A stretch of 64,000 bases of DNA from DAHUXN01 sp963729815 (GCA_963729815.1 CAVSPU010000002.1:434001-498000); one strand, 5' to 3'; shown: positions 1 through 9,441, numbered from the stretch's first letter. Translations and numbers: made by a program. Notes: a model not told the origin generated them from the sequence alone.

Positions 1-164
1 CCGAGATTCGCGAGCGCATCCCATTCATCGTCCGGGACGTCGCGGAGCGTGATGGGACGACTGAATTTCGCGGAGAGTTCCTCAAGCCACGCCCAGGTAT
101 TGATTTCGTAGAGGTGTGGGTGAGCGCGATACTCGATTGGGCCCGGTTTGTTCTCGGAGGGCAT
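1..164 (-). CDS. Alpha-amylase family protein, N-terminal fragment (gene runs off the left edge)
   Basis: On the minus strand an open frame starts with ATG at 164 and is still open at base 1, giving about 54 residues. It begins with MPSENKPG and continues with YEINTWAWLEEL, then a segment ending in DVPDDEWDALANLG. A YEIN-x-W-x-WL start followed by a xVPDxEWDALAxLG segment is what I recall at the N-terminus of GH13 alpha-amylase family proteins of soil bacteria, where the strand precedes the first barrel helix. An in-frame TAG lies five codons upstream of the ATG, so the start cannot be much earlier. No catalytic residue is inside the window, so substrate (starch, glycogen or trehalose-related glucan) cannot be judged. 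It is divergent from the htrA-type gene at 494. Confidence 0.6.
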   Translation of the reverse strand, partial: MPSENKPGPIEYRAHPHLYEINTWAWLEELSAKFSRPITLRDVPDDEWDALANL

Positions 165-252
165 CCGAGCGGGAGGCTATGCCTCGACGCGGCGCATTGT
201 CAATTTCTAAAGTTTGAATTACTCTCTGGGGTTTCCGGGCCGAAGCGTATCT

Positions 253-315
253 TGGCCAATGGGAATGGCCAATGGGCCTGGCCAATGACAATGACAATGG
301 CCAGTGGGAATGGCC
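253..315. repeat. Short irregular repeat of TGGCCAAT units
   Basis: The octamer TGGCCAAT occurs at 253-260, 266-273 and 279-286, and a variant TGGCCAGT at 298-305. They are separated by short purine-rich spacers including ATGACAATGACAATGG. The cluster lies about 130 bases upstream of the HtrA promoter and downstream of no known gene end. It could be a slippage-prone simple repeat or an array of protein-binding sites. Confidence 0.7.
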
Positions 316-441
316 GCGGCGCTTGCGCCGCCATGTCGCGCGCATGCGGGCGGTTACGGGGAACTGTCCGTGAGAACAGGTGACGCTGACACAGCAGTCC
401 GGCGAAAATGCATACAGGAGAGAAGCAACGCGCCGGGCTAG

Positions 442-450
442 TGTTATAAT
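442..450 (+). promoter_or_regulatory. Extended -10 promoter for the HtrA gene
   Basis: TGTTATAAT at 442-450 is a perfect TATAAT hexamer with an upstream TG, the extended -10 form. There is no good -35 hexamer 17 bases upstream, which is common for extended -10 promoters. It lies 44 bases before the ATG at 494, and AGGGAG at 481-486 is a good ribosome binding site. Confidence 0.5.
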
Positions 451-493
451 CATACTTCCAACCTAAGCGGGCGCGATCGAAGGGAGCGGGCGA

Positions 494-2071
494 ATGGGCA
501 TTCAGATTCGTGAGCTGGTTGCGTGGGTAAGTAAGCGAAAGATTTTTGCCAGCGTCCTCCTGGTCCTGACGCTCGGGATTGGAATCATCGTTGGGACGCT
601 GATCCCCGGGCACGCAGCCGCGACGCGTTCAACCAACCCCAATGGATCCGCACTGCTCACCATTCCCGATCCCGTGAACCTGTCGAATGGCTTTTCGAAT
701 GTGGTAACGCGCGTCGAGCCTGCCATTGTGAATATATCGACGACGCAGGTGTTTGAAGCCCCCAAAGGTAAAATGGCGCCGGGCCAGAAGGGCCAGGACT
801 CGTTCCAGGATTTCTTCAATAAGTTCTTCAAGCAGGACCCGGACGCGGGCCACGGACAAGAGGCGGAGAGAAGCCTCGGCTCAGGTGTGATCGTCGACAG
901 AAAAGGTTATGTGCTGACGAACGACCACGTGATCGACGGAGCGACGAAGATTCAAGTGGCGATTGATGGCGATGCCACCCACTACACTGCAAAAGTGATC
1001 GGCATCGACAAAATGACGGACCTCGCCGTGATCAAGATCGATGTGGACCATCCACTGCCCGTCGCGCATCTGGGCAACTCCGATGGCGTGAAGGTCGGCG
1101 ACTGGGTGCTGGCGTTCGGCAGCCCGTTCTCGCTGAACGGCACGGTCACTGCGGGAATCGTCAGCGCCAAGAACCGGCAAAACATCGGGCAGCAATTCCA
1201 GAATTTTATTCAGACCGATGCGGCGATCAATCCGGGAAATTCGGGAGGGCCGCTGGTCAATCTGGCCGGTGAAGTCATCGGCATCAACACGGCGATTTAT
1301 ACGGGCAGCCGGGGATTTGAGGGAGTAGGATTCGCGCTGCCTTCGAACACGGCGGTCGGCGTGTACAACCAACTGGTGACGCAAGGCCACGTGATCCGCG
1401 GATCGATCGGAATCAAATTCCAGGACGACCAGACGGAAAACGTGTTGCTTCACAAAGAGCTCGGAGCTCCCTACGGCGTTGTGGTGCAATATGTGACGCC
1501 CAACGGACCGGCGGCAAAGGTCGGGCTGCAGGCAGGCGACGTGATTACGACGATCAATGGCCGTGAAGTCCACGCGGGATCAGACTTAATTGATCCGGTG
1601 GTTGACACGCCGATCGGGCATTCCGTGAATCTGAGCTATTTCCGGAACGGGAAACAGAGCAACGTGTCCGTGAACGTTGCCGACATGACCAAGATTTTCC
1701 CGCAGGATACCGATACTGATTCGACGCCAACCGACGCCGAAGTCGAGCAGGCCCCAACGACGTTTGGCCTTCACGTTGAGGCGCTGACGCCGGAGGTTTC
1801 GCGGCACCTGGGGCTGAGCGCGACCCAGACGGGCGTGATCGTCACGGAAGATCCTGACCCGACGAGTTTCGCGGAAGATCTCAATTTCCGGCGCGGTGAA
1901 GTGATCGCCGAGATCAATCACGTGGCGATTAACAGTATTCAGGATTACAAGCAGGCGATCGAAAAACTGAAGCCCGGGCAGGACGTCCTGTTCAAGGTGA
2001 TTTACGCCGACGGAACTGGGCAGGTCTACACCGTGTTTCACGCTGGAACGATTCCGCAGCCGGGCCAGTAA
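494..2071 (+). CDS. HtrA/DegP-type periplasmic serine protease with two PDZ domains
   Basis: This 525-residue protein is an ATP-independent protease/chaperone of the HtrA (Do-like, S1C) family that handles misfolded envelope proteins. Residues 16-42 form a hydrophobic signal or anchor segment after a KRK charge cluster. The trypsin-like domain spans about 65-290. The catalytic triad is visible: His145 in TNDHVI, Asp176 in MTDLAVI and Ser250 in NPGNSGGP. PDZ domains follow at about 300-400 and 425-515, the full DegP/DegQ plan. A Q-rich linker near 97-125 matches the flexible LA loop position. The start has AGGGAG seven bases upstream and an extended -10 promoter. DegP versus DegQ role cannot be decided, so no symbol is given. 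Confidence 0.95.
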   Translation: MGIQIRELVAWVSKRKIFASVLLVLTLGIGIIVGTLIPGHAAATRSTNPNGSALLTIPDPVNLSNGFSNVVTRVEPAIVNISTTQVFEAPKGKMAPGQKGQDSFQDFFNKFFKQDPDAGHGQEAERSLGSGVIVDRKGYVLTNDHVIDGATKIQVAIDGDATHYTAKVIGIDKMTDLAVIKIDVDHPLPVAHLGNSDGVKVGDWVLAFGSPFSLNGTVTAGIVSAKNRQNIGQQFQNFIQTDAAINPGNSGGPLVNLAGEVIGINTAIYTGSRGFEGVGFALPSNTAVGVYNQLVTQGHVIRGSIGIKFQDDQTENVLLHKELGAPYGVVVQYVTPNGPAAKVGLQAGDVITTINGREVHAGSDLIDPVVDTPIGHSVNLSYFRNGKQSNVSVNVADMTKIFPQDTDTDSTPTDAEVEQAPTTFGLHVEALTPEVSRHLGLSATQTGVIVTEDPDPTSFAEDLNFRRGEVIAEINHVAINSIQDYKQAIEKLKPGQDVLFKVIYADGTGQVYTVFHAGTIPQPGQ

Positions 2072-2154
2072 AGATTTAGAGACGAAGTGACGATGTAGAA
2101 GATAGTGGCAGCGTACCGAGTACCTGAGAATCGGGAACAGGACAGGAACAGGGA

Positions 2155-2748
2155 ATGACGCAGAGTAGGCAAACTTGGCGAGCTTGGCAAACTTGGAAAA
2201 GACGGGCGGCGCAAGGCGTCCTCGGAATTGCCATGCTTGCGCTCGCTTTTTGCTTCTCGCCATCGCGCGCAAGCGCTGCGCTCCGCGCCAAACCGGCTCC
2301 GGCTCATAAGAAGCTTCCGGGGCGAGTGGCGCGAGAGTCCTCGCATAAGAGTGACACAGGCGCTGCGAGCCTGCGCAACGCCTCTTATTCGCCGGCAACG
2401 CACAAGCGTTCGCGGTATCACCGAACGCGCCGCCATCACGTGACGCTTCCGAAGGCGCCCTCGGCGGACCGCACCGATGAAATTCAGTCGGCGCTCCAGC
2501 GCGGAGGATTTTATCCTGGCGATCCCAGCCGCAAATGGGATGCGAATACGCAAGCTGCGCTGCGGCGTTTCCAGGAAGCCAACGGGCTGCCTCCGACAGG
2601 CAAGCTGGACGCTCTGAGCCTGCAGAAACTTGGACTCGGATCCGATGTCGCCGGCGTGAGCGCGCCGCGGCCAGTTGGATCGCCAAATCAGTCGCCATCG
2701 AATTCGGCGGGTGTTTCTTCCTCCACGCCAAAGACTCCGGGCCGCTGA
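2155..2748 (+). CDS. Secreted peptidoglycan-binding domain protein
   Basis: The 197-residue protein has a charged N-terminus and a hydrophobic segment at 21-41 ending in an alanine-rich signal-peptidase-like site. A basic, disordered stretch runs over about 45-100. Residues 105-162 match the PG_binding_1 fold: an IQSALQRGGFYPG helix-turn, then a TQAALRRFQEANGLPPTG helix and turn. This domain binds cell-wall peptidoglycan. The last 35 residues are rich in Ser, Pro and Gly. No catalytic domain is attached, so it is probably a wall-anchored accessory factor. It follows the HtrA gene by 83 bases in the same direction. The start is not certain because the first codons lie in a low-complexity GGCAAACTTGG repeat. 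Confidence 0.75.
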   Translation: MTQSRQTWRAWQTWKRRAAQGVLGIAMLALAFCFSPSRASAALRAKPAPAHKKLPGRVARESSHKSDTGAASLRNASYSPATHKRSRYHRTRRHHVTLPKAPSADRTDEIQSALQRGGFYPGDPSRKWDANTQAALRRFQEANGLPPTGKLDALSLQKLGLGSDVAGVSAPRPVGSPNQSPSNSAGVSSSTPKTPGR

Positions 2749-2825
2749 CACCGTTCTCGCCTGCGTAGCGCCTTTTCCGAGCTAAATCAGTTTGATCATG
2801 CCGGGAGAGTTGTATACTCCCGCGC

Positions 2826-5231
2826 ATGAAATCCATAAATCGCCTGGCTATCGCGTTTCTGTTCTTCGCGGTGTTCCCCACATTCATTCTCTTGTCCATG
2901 GTTCTTGCGTTCTCGACAGCGGAACGCAAGGACGTTCCCGCAAGCTCGCTGGCGCAAAAGGCGCGCGCGGCGCTTTCCACAACGCGCGGGCAAATTCATC
3001 TTGCTGGCCTTCGTGCGCCCGTCGAAGTCCTGCGCGACCGCTGGGGCGTGCCGCACATTTACGCGCAAAACACGCACGATCTGTTTTTCGCGCAGGGATT
3101 CGTCGCGGCGCAGGACCGTCTGTTTCAGATGGAATTGTGGAAACGCGCGGGCCAGGGCCGGCTCGCGGAAGTGACGGGCAAATCGGCGCTGCCGCGAGAT
3201 ATTGCGGCGCGGCTGTTGCGCTATCGGGGCTCGATGCAGGCGGAGTACACGAGCTACGCGCCCGATACGCGCGAAATCCTCGAAGCGTTCACCGAAGGCA
3301 TCAACGCGTACATTCAGCGTCGGACGATGCAGGGCGGTCCGGGCTTGCCGGTTGAATTTCAGCTTGCGGGTTTTTCGCCCGAGATGTGGAAGCCGGAGGA
3401 TTGCCTGACGCGCATGGCGACTCTGAGTGTCACGGGCAACGCGCCGGAGGAATTAGCCGACGCTCAGCTTGTTTCTCTTGTGGGCGCGCAGAAGGCGACA
3501 GACCTGGAGGATTTCGATCCAGCCACGAAGCTGGAGACAGTCGCCGGCGAAAACCTGGAGGGGCTTGGACCTGAGTTGATCGGTGGTTTCATCGGCACGG
3601 ATTCCAGGATTCAATTTCCCGATAAAGTTGAGGGTAGCAATGACTGGACTATTTCCGGCGGGATGACGAAAACAGGCAAGCCGCTGGTTGCGAACGATCC
3701 CCATCGCACCCTGGCTTTGCCGTCGCTGCGCTACATCGTGCATCTGGTCGCGCCGGGGTGGAACGTGATCGGAGCCACGGAACCCGCGCTCCCCGGCGTC
3801 AGCATCGGCCACAATCAGGATATCGCCTGGGGACTGACCGTGTTTCCCGTGGACCAGGAGGATCTTTTTTACGAGGAGCTGAACCCGAAGAATCCGCTCG
3901 AATATCGAACCGCGACGGGATGGACGAGGATGCGCGTCGAGCAGGAAACGTTCCACGTCAAGGGCAGCGCCGATGTGACGGTAGAGTTGAAGTTCACGCG
4001 GCACGGCCCGGTGCTCTGGGAAGACGGCAAGCGCGCTCTGGCGCTGCATTGGGTGGGCGCGGAGCCGGGGACAGCGCCTTATCTTACGGGGATTTCAGTC
4101 GACCGTGCGCACAACTGGACGCAATTCCTGCAGGCCATGGCGCGATGGAAAACGCCACCGGAGAATTTCGTCTACGGCGACCGGGAAGGAAACATTGGCG
4201 AGCAATCAGCGGGCCTGACGCCGCTGCGCAAGAAGGGAAATGGCCTGCTGCCGGCTCCGGGCTGGGCGGGCTACGAATGGGCCGGGTACATTCCACTCGG
4301 CCAATTACCGCGGCAGTTCAATCCCGCGCGCGGATTCATTGCCACAGCCAACAATAAGACGATTTCGGCGAATTATCCGTACAAGGTGGGTTTCGAGTGG
4401 AGCACGGATCGCATCGCGCGAATCGAGCAAGTGCTTTCCGCGGCGCGCGCGCAAAAACAAGCGCTGGGAATCGACGATATGGCGCGGCTGCAAAACGACG
4501 TTGTTTCGCTGCCAGCGCAGGATTTGGTTCGCGTGCTGGCTTCGAGCCCTGCGGCGAAGGATCCGCATGCACAGTTATTGATCGGCTGGAACGGCGCGCT
4601 CGACCGGGACTCCGCTGCGGCGGCGCTATACGAAATCTGGATTGGCAAACTCTACCACGCAATGCTGAAAGTGATCGCGCCGAACCAGCCAAATGCTTCT
4701 CTTTATCTCGGCGCGGAAGCGTTCGCAAGGCTGCTCGGGCATCCGACGGAGGAATTTCTTGGCGCAAATCCTATTTCGGCTCGAGACGAAATTTTGCGGC
4801 AGACCATCGATGACGCGTATGCCGAAGCGGAGAAAAAGATGGCGAGCAACTCGCAATCCTGGTCGTGGGGCAGCTTGCACGCCATGCGTTTCCGCCATGT
4901 GCTTGACCCCATTGATGGCCTGGCGGGATTCCTCGACCCGGCGCCGGTTCCCCGGCCCGGCGACGATAACACTGTCGACTCCACGTGGCATCTGCCGGAC
5001 GATTTCGATCAACTGGGCGGCGCGAGCTATCGCGAGATTTTGGACGTGAGCGATTGGGATCATTCCGAGGCTGTGAATGTTCCCGGCGAGAGCGGCCAGC
5101 CCGAAAGTCCACATTACTCGGACTTGCTTCCGCTCTGGCGCGATGGGAAATACTTTCCGCTGGCCTATTCGCGGCAGGCGATCGAAAAAGAAGGCGCGGA
5201 CCGGCTCGAGCTTCTGCCCGAGAAGCCATAG
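2826..5231 (+). CDS. Penicillin acylase family Ntn-hydrolase
   Basis: This 801-residue protein belongs to the penicillin acylase/acyl-homoserine lactone acylase (S45) family of self-processing N-terminal nucleophile hydrolases. They cleave amide bonds in beta-lactam side chains, AHL signals or related acyl amides. Residues 8-29 are a hydrophobic signal segment. The alpha-subunit motif GVPHIYAQNTHD lies at 74-85 and GFVAAQDRLFQME at 91-103. The autoprocessing site is EGSNDW with the nucleophile Ser271, so the beta chain would start there. The C-terminal part keeps the family signature of a GDDNTV turn and SGQPESPHYSDL near the end. Length is normal for the family. The natural substrate cannot be read from sequence. 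Confidence 0.92.
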   Translation: MKSINRLAIAFLFFAVFPTFILLSMVLAFSTAERKDVPASSLAQKARAALSTTRGQIHLAGLRAPVEVLRDRWGVPHIYAQNTHDLFFAQGFVAAQDRLFQMELWKRAGQGRLAEVTGKSALPRDIAARLLRYRGSMQAEYTSYAPDTREILEAFTEGINAYIQRRTMQGGPGLPVEFQLAGFSPEMWKPEDCLTRMATLSVTGNAPEELADAQLVSLVGAQKATDLEDFDPATKLETVAGENLEGLGPELIGGFIGTDSRIQFPDKVEGSNDWTISGGMTKTGKPLVANDPHRTLALPSLRYIVHLVAPGWNVIGATEPALPGVSIGHNQDIAWGLTVFPVDQEDLFYEELNPKNPLEYRTATGWTRMRVEQETFHVKGSADVTVELKFTRHGPVLWEDGKRALALHWVGAEPGTAPYLTGISVDRAHNWTQFLQAMARWKTPPENFVYGDREGNIGEQSAGLTPLRKKGNGLLPAPGWAGYEWAGYIPLGQLPRQFNPARGFIATANNKTISANYPYKVGFEWSTDRIARIEQVLSAARAQKQALGIDDMARLQNDVVSLPAQDLVRVLASSPAAKDPHAQLLIGWNGALDRDSAAAALYEIWIGKLYHAMLKVIAPNQPNASLYLGAEAFARLLGHPTEEFLGANPISARDEILRQTIDDAYAEAEKKMASNSQSWSWGSLHAMRFRHVLDPIDGLAGFLDPAPVPRPGDDNTVDSTWHLPDDFDQLGGASYREILDVSDWDHSEAVNVPGESGQPESPHYSDLLPLWRDGKYFPLAYSRQAIEKEGADRLELLPEKP

Positions 5232-5282
5232 CTAAGCACTGCCGTGGGGATCAAATCTAATTCGCAATCTGGGGGTGCCAGG

Positions 5283-7070
5283 ATGAAGCGCGATCCAGAA
5301 GATAAGAAGAATTTGTCGCGTCGCGATTTTGTCAAGACGACGGGCGCCGGCGTCGGCACTGCGGTTTTGGCCGGCCTTGGCTTCAGTGAGCGCGATGCGC
5401 AAACGCGGCCGCCGCATTGGGACAAAGAAGCCGATGTCGTCGTGGTGGGCGCGGGCGCTTCGGGGCTTCCCGCGGCCATCGAGGCCGCCGAGCGCGGCGC
5501 GAAAGTCATTCTGATCGAGGCCAATTTTGACGTTGGCGGCCACGCCATCCTCAGTGGCGGCAACGTCGCGCTCGGCGGCGGCACGAGCCGGCAGAAGAAG
5601 TACAACGTCGAAGATTCGCCGGACATCGTATTTCGCGACCTCACGGATTGGTCCGTTGTCGAACCCAACGGCTTCCCCGACTACCGCTACAACGACAAGG
5701 AAATCATTCGCGCTTTTGCCGACAATAGCGCGCCGACGTATGAGTGGCTCGTCGCGCACGGCGTCATCTTCGTGGAAAAAGCGCCTGACGGCGCAGGCGG
5801 GACGGCGGATGGAAACTCCGCTCCGCGCGAGAACCACGCCGCGCCCATGGCCTGGCCGCAGATGCAGACCGGCAAACCGGTGGACCCCGGGGTCGCGGCC
5901 ACGGATTCCTCCGGCGTTGGATTTATCCGCCCGCTCGAAGTCGCGGCACGGAAGGCAGGCGTGGAGATTCTTTTGAAGCACCGGATGTCGAGCCTGATTC
6001 GACGGGAACCTTCAGTGGGAAGAATCTTGGGCATCTCGGCGACGCATGAGGGTGAGACGCTGCACATCCGTGCGCGCAACGGCGTCATCCTCGCCACCGG
6101 CGGCTCCAGCAGCAATGTGAACTTCCGCAGGATTTTCGATACGCGCCTGACCGAGGAATACTGCGGCGTCGCTGGCGAACCTTATTCCTTCCAGGACGCC
6201 AGCGGCGAGCTCGCTGGCCTCGCCGTCGGAGCGTCGCTCTGGGGCGCATACAACGACGCGGGCGAATTTGGCCTGCGCCTCGCCAAGGCGGGCCGCATCG
6301 GATGTCAGTATGGCTATAGAAATCTAGAGTGGCAGCCCGGGAGTCCCATATTCCACATCGCCCGCGCGCAAGGTCTTGCAGTGCGCGATTATCAAAACAT
6401 GATTCTCGTGAACCAGTTGGGATTGCGCTTCTATGATGAGACGCAAGGCTCCTACACGTCCAACAATTACAATTCGCTTCGGCCTTACACGCAGGGAAGT
6501 TATCTGAACGCCGCGGACATCAAATACCACCCGGCGAATTTTCTCAATGCCGCGCTCGCGGGCACCGGAGATGCCGTTAATGGCGGCGGGCCTATCTGGG
6601 CAATTTTTGACGCCAACGCCGTGAAGCGCGAGGAATGGACAGTTGAGCCTCCCTACGTGGATATCGCCGAAGGGTACTTTTTCTCGGCGAATAGCATCGC
6701 CGCGTTGGCCGCCGCCATCGTGAACAAGCATCAGCGCAAGCCCATGCCCGGCGCCACGCTCGAAAATACGGTCGTGCGTTACAATTCCTTTGTCGACGGC
6801 GGCAAGGATGCGGATTTCGGCAAGCCCGCCCCAAAATATAAAATCGACACGCCGCCGTTTTACGCCGCTTGGGCCACGCCTGTGGTCCACGACACGCGCG
6901 CGGGACTCCGCATCAACGCAAAATGCCAGGTCGTGGATTTTTCCGGCGCTGTCATTCCGGGACTCTACTGCGCAGGCGAAAGCGCCGGCGGGTTCAGCCT
7001 GCACGGCTTGGCGCGATGCAGCGTGCAGGGCCGCATCGCAGGAAAAAATGCCGCCATTGAGGCGTCCTGA
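5283..7070 (+). CDS. Tat-exported FAD-dependent oxidoreductase (fumarate reductase flavoprotein-like)
   Basis: I start this gene at ATG 5283, which leaves 595 residues and places a twin-arginine signal, SRRDF, at residues 12-16 followed by a hydrophobic stretch to about 34. An upstream GTG would add 13 residues and weaken the Tat signal. The FAD-binding motif VVVGAGASGLPAA lies at 53-65, and a second dinucleotide-fold segment with ILATGGSS is in the middle. The C-terminus has GLYCAGESAGG and GLARCSVQGRIAGKNAA, typical of the FAD_binding_2 family that includes fumarate/urocanate reductases and 3-ketosteroid dehydrogenases. The acceptor is probably periplasmic and the substrate is unknown. The gene follows the acylase by about 50 bases. 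Confidence 0.85.
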   Translation: MKRDPEDKKNLSRRDFVKTTGAGVGTAVLAGLGFSERDAQTRPPHWDKEADVVVVGAGASGLPAAIEAAERGAKVILIEANFDVGGHAILSGGNVALGGGTSRQKKYNVEDSPDIVFRDLTDWSVVEPNGFPDYRYNDKEIIRAFADNSAPTYEWLVAHGVIFVEKAPDGAGGTADGNSAPRENHAAPMAWPQMQTGKPVDPGVAATDSSGVGFIRPLEVAARKAGVEILLKHRMSSLIRREPSVGRILGISATHEGETLHIRARNGVILATGGSSSNVNFRRIFDTRLTEEYCGVAGEPYSFQDASGELAGLAVGASLWGAYNDAGEFGLRLAKAGRIGCQYGYRNLEWQPGSPIFHIARAQGLAVRDYQNMILVNQLGLRFYDETQGSYTSNNYNSLRPYTQGSYLNAADIKYHPANFLNAALAGTGDAVNGGGPIWAIFDANAVKREEWTVEPPYVDIAEGYFFSANSIAALAAAIVNKHQRKPMPGATLENTVVRYNSFVDGGKDADFGKPAPKYKIDTPPFYAAWATPVVHDTRAGLRINAKCQVVDFSGAVIPGLYCAGESAGGFSLHGLARCSVQGRIAGKNAAIEAS

Positions 7071-7222
7071 ATTTCGAAATCCTGAGCGGCACTAAACCGG
7101 CGCCCGTCTTCGCATCTGAAGCGCTGTAAATATGCGCAATACCCCATTGCTGGCCGCGTTGACGCTGGCCGACGCGGTCTGTTAACTTCATAGTTCGCTC
7201 GAATTTGCCGAGGAGGTCGTCG

Positions 7223-8731
7223 ATGGCAACCGCAGTTTTTCCGAATGCTCATAAGAATTACATTGATGGAAAGTGGGTGGACGCGTCGGGCGGGAAGGGA
7301 ATCGAGAACCGCAATCCGGCGAACACCGATGACCTGGTGGGAATTTTCCCCGCGTCGAGCGCAGAGGACGTGAATCGCGCCGTCGAAGCGGCCAAGCGCG
7401 CATTCGAAAAATGGCGCCTCGTGCCCGCGCCGAAGCGCGCGGAGATTTTGTATCGCGCCGCGGAAATTCTGGTGCAGCGCAAGGAAGATGTCGCGCGCGA
7501 CATGACGCGCGAAATGGGCAAAGTGCTCGCCGAGACGCGCGGAGACGTCCAGGAAGCCATCGACATGACCTACCTGATGGCCGGCGAAGGGCGGCGGCTC
7601 TTCGGCCAGACCACGCCTTCGGAATTGCCGAATAAATTCGCGATGAGCGTGCGCTCGCCGATCGGCGTTTGCGGCCTCATCACGCCGTGGAATTTTCCCA
7701 TCGCCATTCCTTCGTGGAAAATGGCGCCGGCGCTGGTTTGCGGCAACACGGTCGTCATCAAACCCGCGCAAGACACGCCGCTCTCGACCTATTATTTCGT
7801 GCAGATTCTCGAAGAGGCCGGCATTCCCGACGGCGTCGTCAACATCGTCAGCGGCACCGGCACGCTTGCCGGCGCTCCGCTCGTTGCTCATCCCGGCGTG
7901 AAACTGATCAGTTTCACTGGTTCCACCGACACCGGCCGCATCATCAATCAGGCCTGCGCCCCGGCCTTCAAGCACGTCCATCTGGAAATGGGCGGCAAGA
8001 ATATTATTTTGGTGATGGACGACGCGAATCTGGATTTGGCCGTGGACGGCGCGATCTGGGGCGGATTCGGCACGTCGGGTCAGCGCTGCACAGCGGCGAG
8101 CCGCGTCGCGGTTCACAAAAAAGTCTACAAAGAATTCGTCGACAAATTCGTGGCGCGCGCGAAAACGCTGCGCGTCGGCGACGGTCTCGATCCGCAGACG
8201 GACATGGGCCCGGTGGTCAACGAAACGCAATTGCAGACGGTGATGAAGTACGTCGAAATCGGCAAAGGCGAAGGAGCGAAACTCTCGGCCGGCGGCCATC
8301 GCCTCGATAGCGGCAAGCACGCCAAGGGCTGGTTCCACGAGCCCACCATTTTCATCGACTGCAATCCCAAGATGCGCATCTGCCAGGAGGAAATTTTTGG
8401 GCCGGTGGTTTCCGTCATACCCGTTGGCAGTTTGGATGAAGCGTTCGAAGTTGCGAATGGCGTGAAGTACGGCCTCTCGTCTTCCATCTACACGCGCAAC
8501 GTGAATGACGCCTTCCGCGCGCAGCGCGACCTGGACACAGGAATCGTTTACGTCAATGCGCCTACCATCGGCGCGGAAACGCATCTGCCCTTCGGCGGCA
8601 CCAAGCAAACCGGCAACGGCCATCGCGAATCCGGCGCGCCCGCGCTCGATTTTTATTCCGAGTGGAAGACCATTTACGTCGACTACTCCGATCATCTCCA
8701 GCGCGCCCAAATCGATAATTCCACAAGCTAA
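7223..8731 (+). CDS. NAD(P)-dependent aldehyde dehydrogenase
   Basis: The 502-residue protein is a full-length member of the aldehyde dehydrogenase superfamily, which oxidises aldehydes to carboxylates in the cytoplasm. The start at ATG 7223 is set by GAGGAGG at 7209-7215. Visible active-site residues are Asn157 in TPWNFP, Lys180 in VVIKPA for cofactor binding, the general base Glu255 in LEMGGKN and the nucleophile Cys289 in GQRCTAASR. The NAD site FTGSTDTGR is at 231-239. The C-terminal LPFGGTKQTGNGHRESG is typical of semialdehyde dehydrogenases (2-oxoglutarate or succinate semialdehyde type), but I cannot assign a substrate. No pathway partner is adjacent. Confidence 0.9.
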   Translation: MATAVFPNAHKNYIDGKWVDASGGKGIENRNPANTDDLVGIFPASSAEDVNRAVEAAKRAFEKWRLVPAPKRAEILYRAAEILVQRKEDVARDMTREMGKVLAETRGDVQEAIDMTYLMAGEGRRLFGQTTPSELPNKFAMSVRSPIGVCGLITPWNFPIAIPSWKMAPALVCGNTVVIKPAQDTPLSTYYFVQILEEAGIPDGVVNIVSGTGTLAGAPLVAHPGVKLISFTGSTDTGRIINQACAPAFKHVHLEMGGKNIILVMDDANLDLAVDGAIWGGFGTSGQRCTAASRVAVHKKVYKEFVDKFVARAKTLRVGDGLDPQTDMGPVVNETQLQTVMKYVEIGKGEGAKLSAGGHRLDSGKHAKGWFHEPTIFIDCNPKMRICQEEIFGPVVSVIPVGSLDEAFEVANGVKYGLSSSIYTRNVNDAFRAQRDLDTGIVYVNAPTIGAETHLPFGGTKQTGNGHRESGAPALDFYSEWKTIYVDYSDHLQRAQIDNSTS

Positions 8732-8749
8732 TGCGTCAAGGTCGGAATC

Positions 8750-9349
8750 ATGCCCTGCGACGAACTAAAGCCTCCATTTCGATTCGACATAAAGAAAGTC
8801 CTTGAGGCGTTTAAGAAGCTCCCTGCCACTGTGGACGGCGTAACCATAAATCTTCCGTTTGTCGCAATAAACGTGAAGCCTGATCAGATCGAGCGTCGCG
8901 TTGCGCGAGAAGTCGTGATTAGACTTTCTGACCGTCGTGTGCTAACCGCCTTCGAATGCTGTGACAACTGCATCGACCTAGCCCTTAAGTCACTTCAAGA
9001 GATACGAGCGTGCATCGTGGACAAACAAGTCGAACTGTCCGGACATACGAACGGATCACTTTATCTCCTATTGGATTCAATTCGAGAAGGCATCCGCCAG
9101 TTCCTTACATTCGAACAACGATTTGCGGGCAACTCGATGGCAGCAGTCACGGACCAAAAAACGAACGAGCTTTACTTTGCAGCCCTAGAGATGTTGCGTG
9201 CCCATATCCATCGAACGCTGCTGCAGATTTCCAAGATCGCCGACATGGAAATTCCTGGCATATCGGCGCAAATGCGCTACAACGAGAACTGGCAACTCGA
9301 AGCTTATGAAAATCCGTTTCTGCCGAAAGCGTCGCCAAGAGAAAAATGA
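8750..9349 (+). CDS. Hypothetical protein, AT-richer than its neighbours
   Basis: The 199-residue protein is not recognised. It is soluble, with no signal peptide or membrane segment. A CCDNC motif lies around residues 65-69, which is notable but too short to call a metal site. Residues 75-120 and 135-170 look like amphipathic helices. The DNA is visibly more AT-rich and uses codons such as ATA and AAT more than the genes on either side, which suggests recent acquisition. It starts 18 bases after the aldehyde dehydrogenase stop, so it could be read through from that gene, and it is followed by a tandem intergenic repeat. Confidence 0.6.
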   Translation: MPCDELKPPFRFDIKKVLEAFKKLPATVDGVTINLPFVAINVKPDQIERRVAREVVIRLSDRRVLTAFECCDNCIDLALKSLQEIRACIVDKQVELSGHTNGSLYLLLDSIREGIRQFLTFEQRFAGNSMAAVTDQKTNELYFAALEMLRAHIHRTLLQISKIADMEIPGISAQMRYNENWQLEAYENPFLPKASPREK

Positions 9350-9441
9350 CAACACCTGATCCGTCGGCGACGGCGGCATTTTCGGTTCCACCACCGGACA
9401 ACGCCGCGGCTCCGATGCCTCCGCTGCCGCTCGCCCTTTAG

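Larger units (their letters stand above)
165..493. other. Intergenic gap between the amylase-like gene and the HtrA gene
   Basis: No convincing gene lies here. The short open frames on both strands have no homology I recognise. The gap holds a cluster of TGGCCAAT-type repeats at 253-315 and an extended -10 promoter at 442-450, both listed separately. Confidence 0.6.

Noticed and set aside
1586..2980. 464-codon minus-strand open frame overlapping three plus-strand features
   Set aside because: Covers the end of the protease, the peptidoglycan-binding gene and the start of the acylase; no similarity seen.
6965..8710. Long open frame on the minus strand opposite the aldehyde dehydrogenase
   Set aside because: It is antisense to a gene with clear active-site motifs; its translation is rich in Arg, His, Asp and Gly as expected from the reverse of GC-rich codons, and shows no domain.
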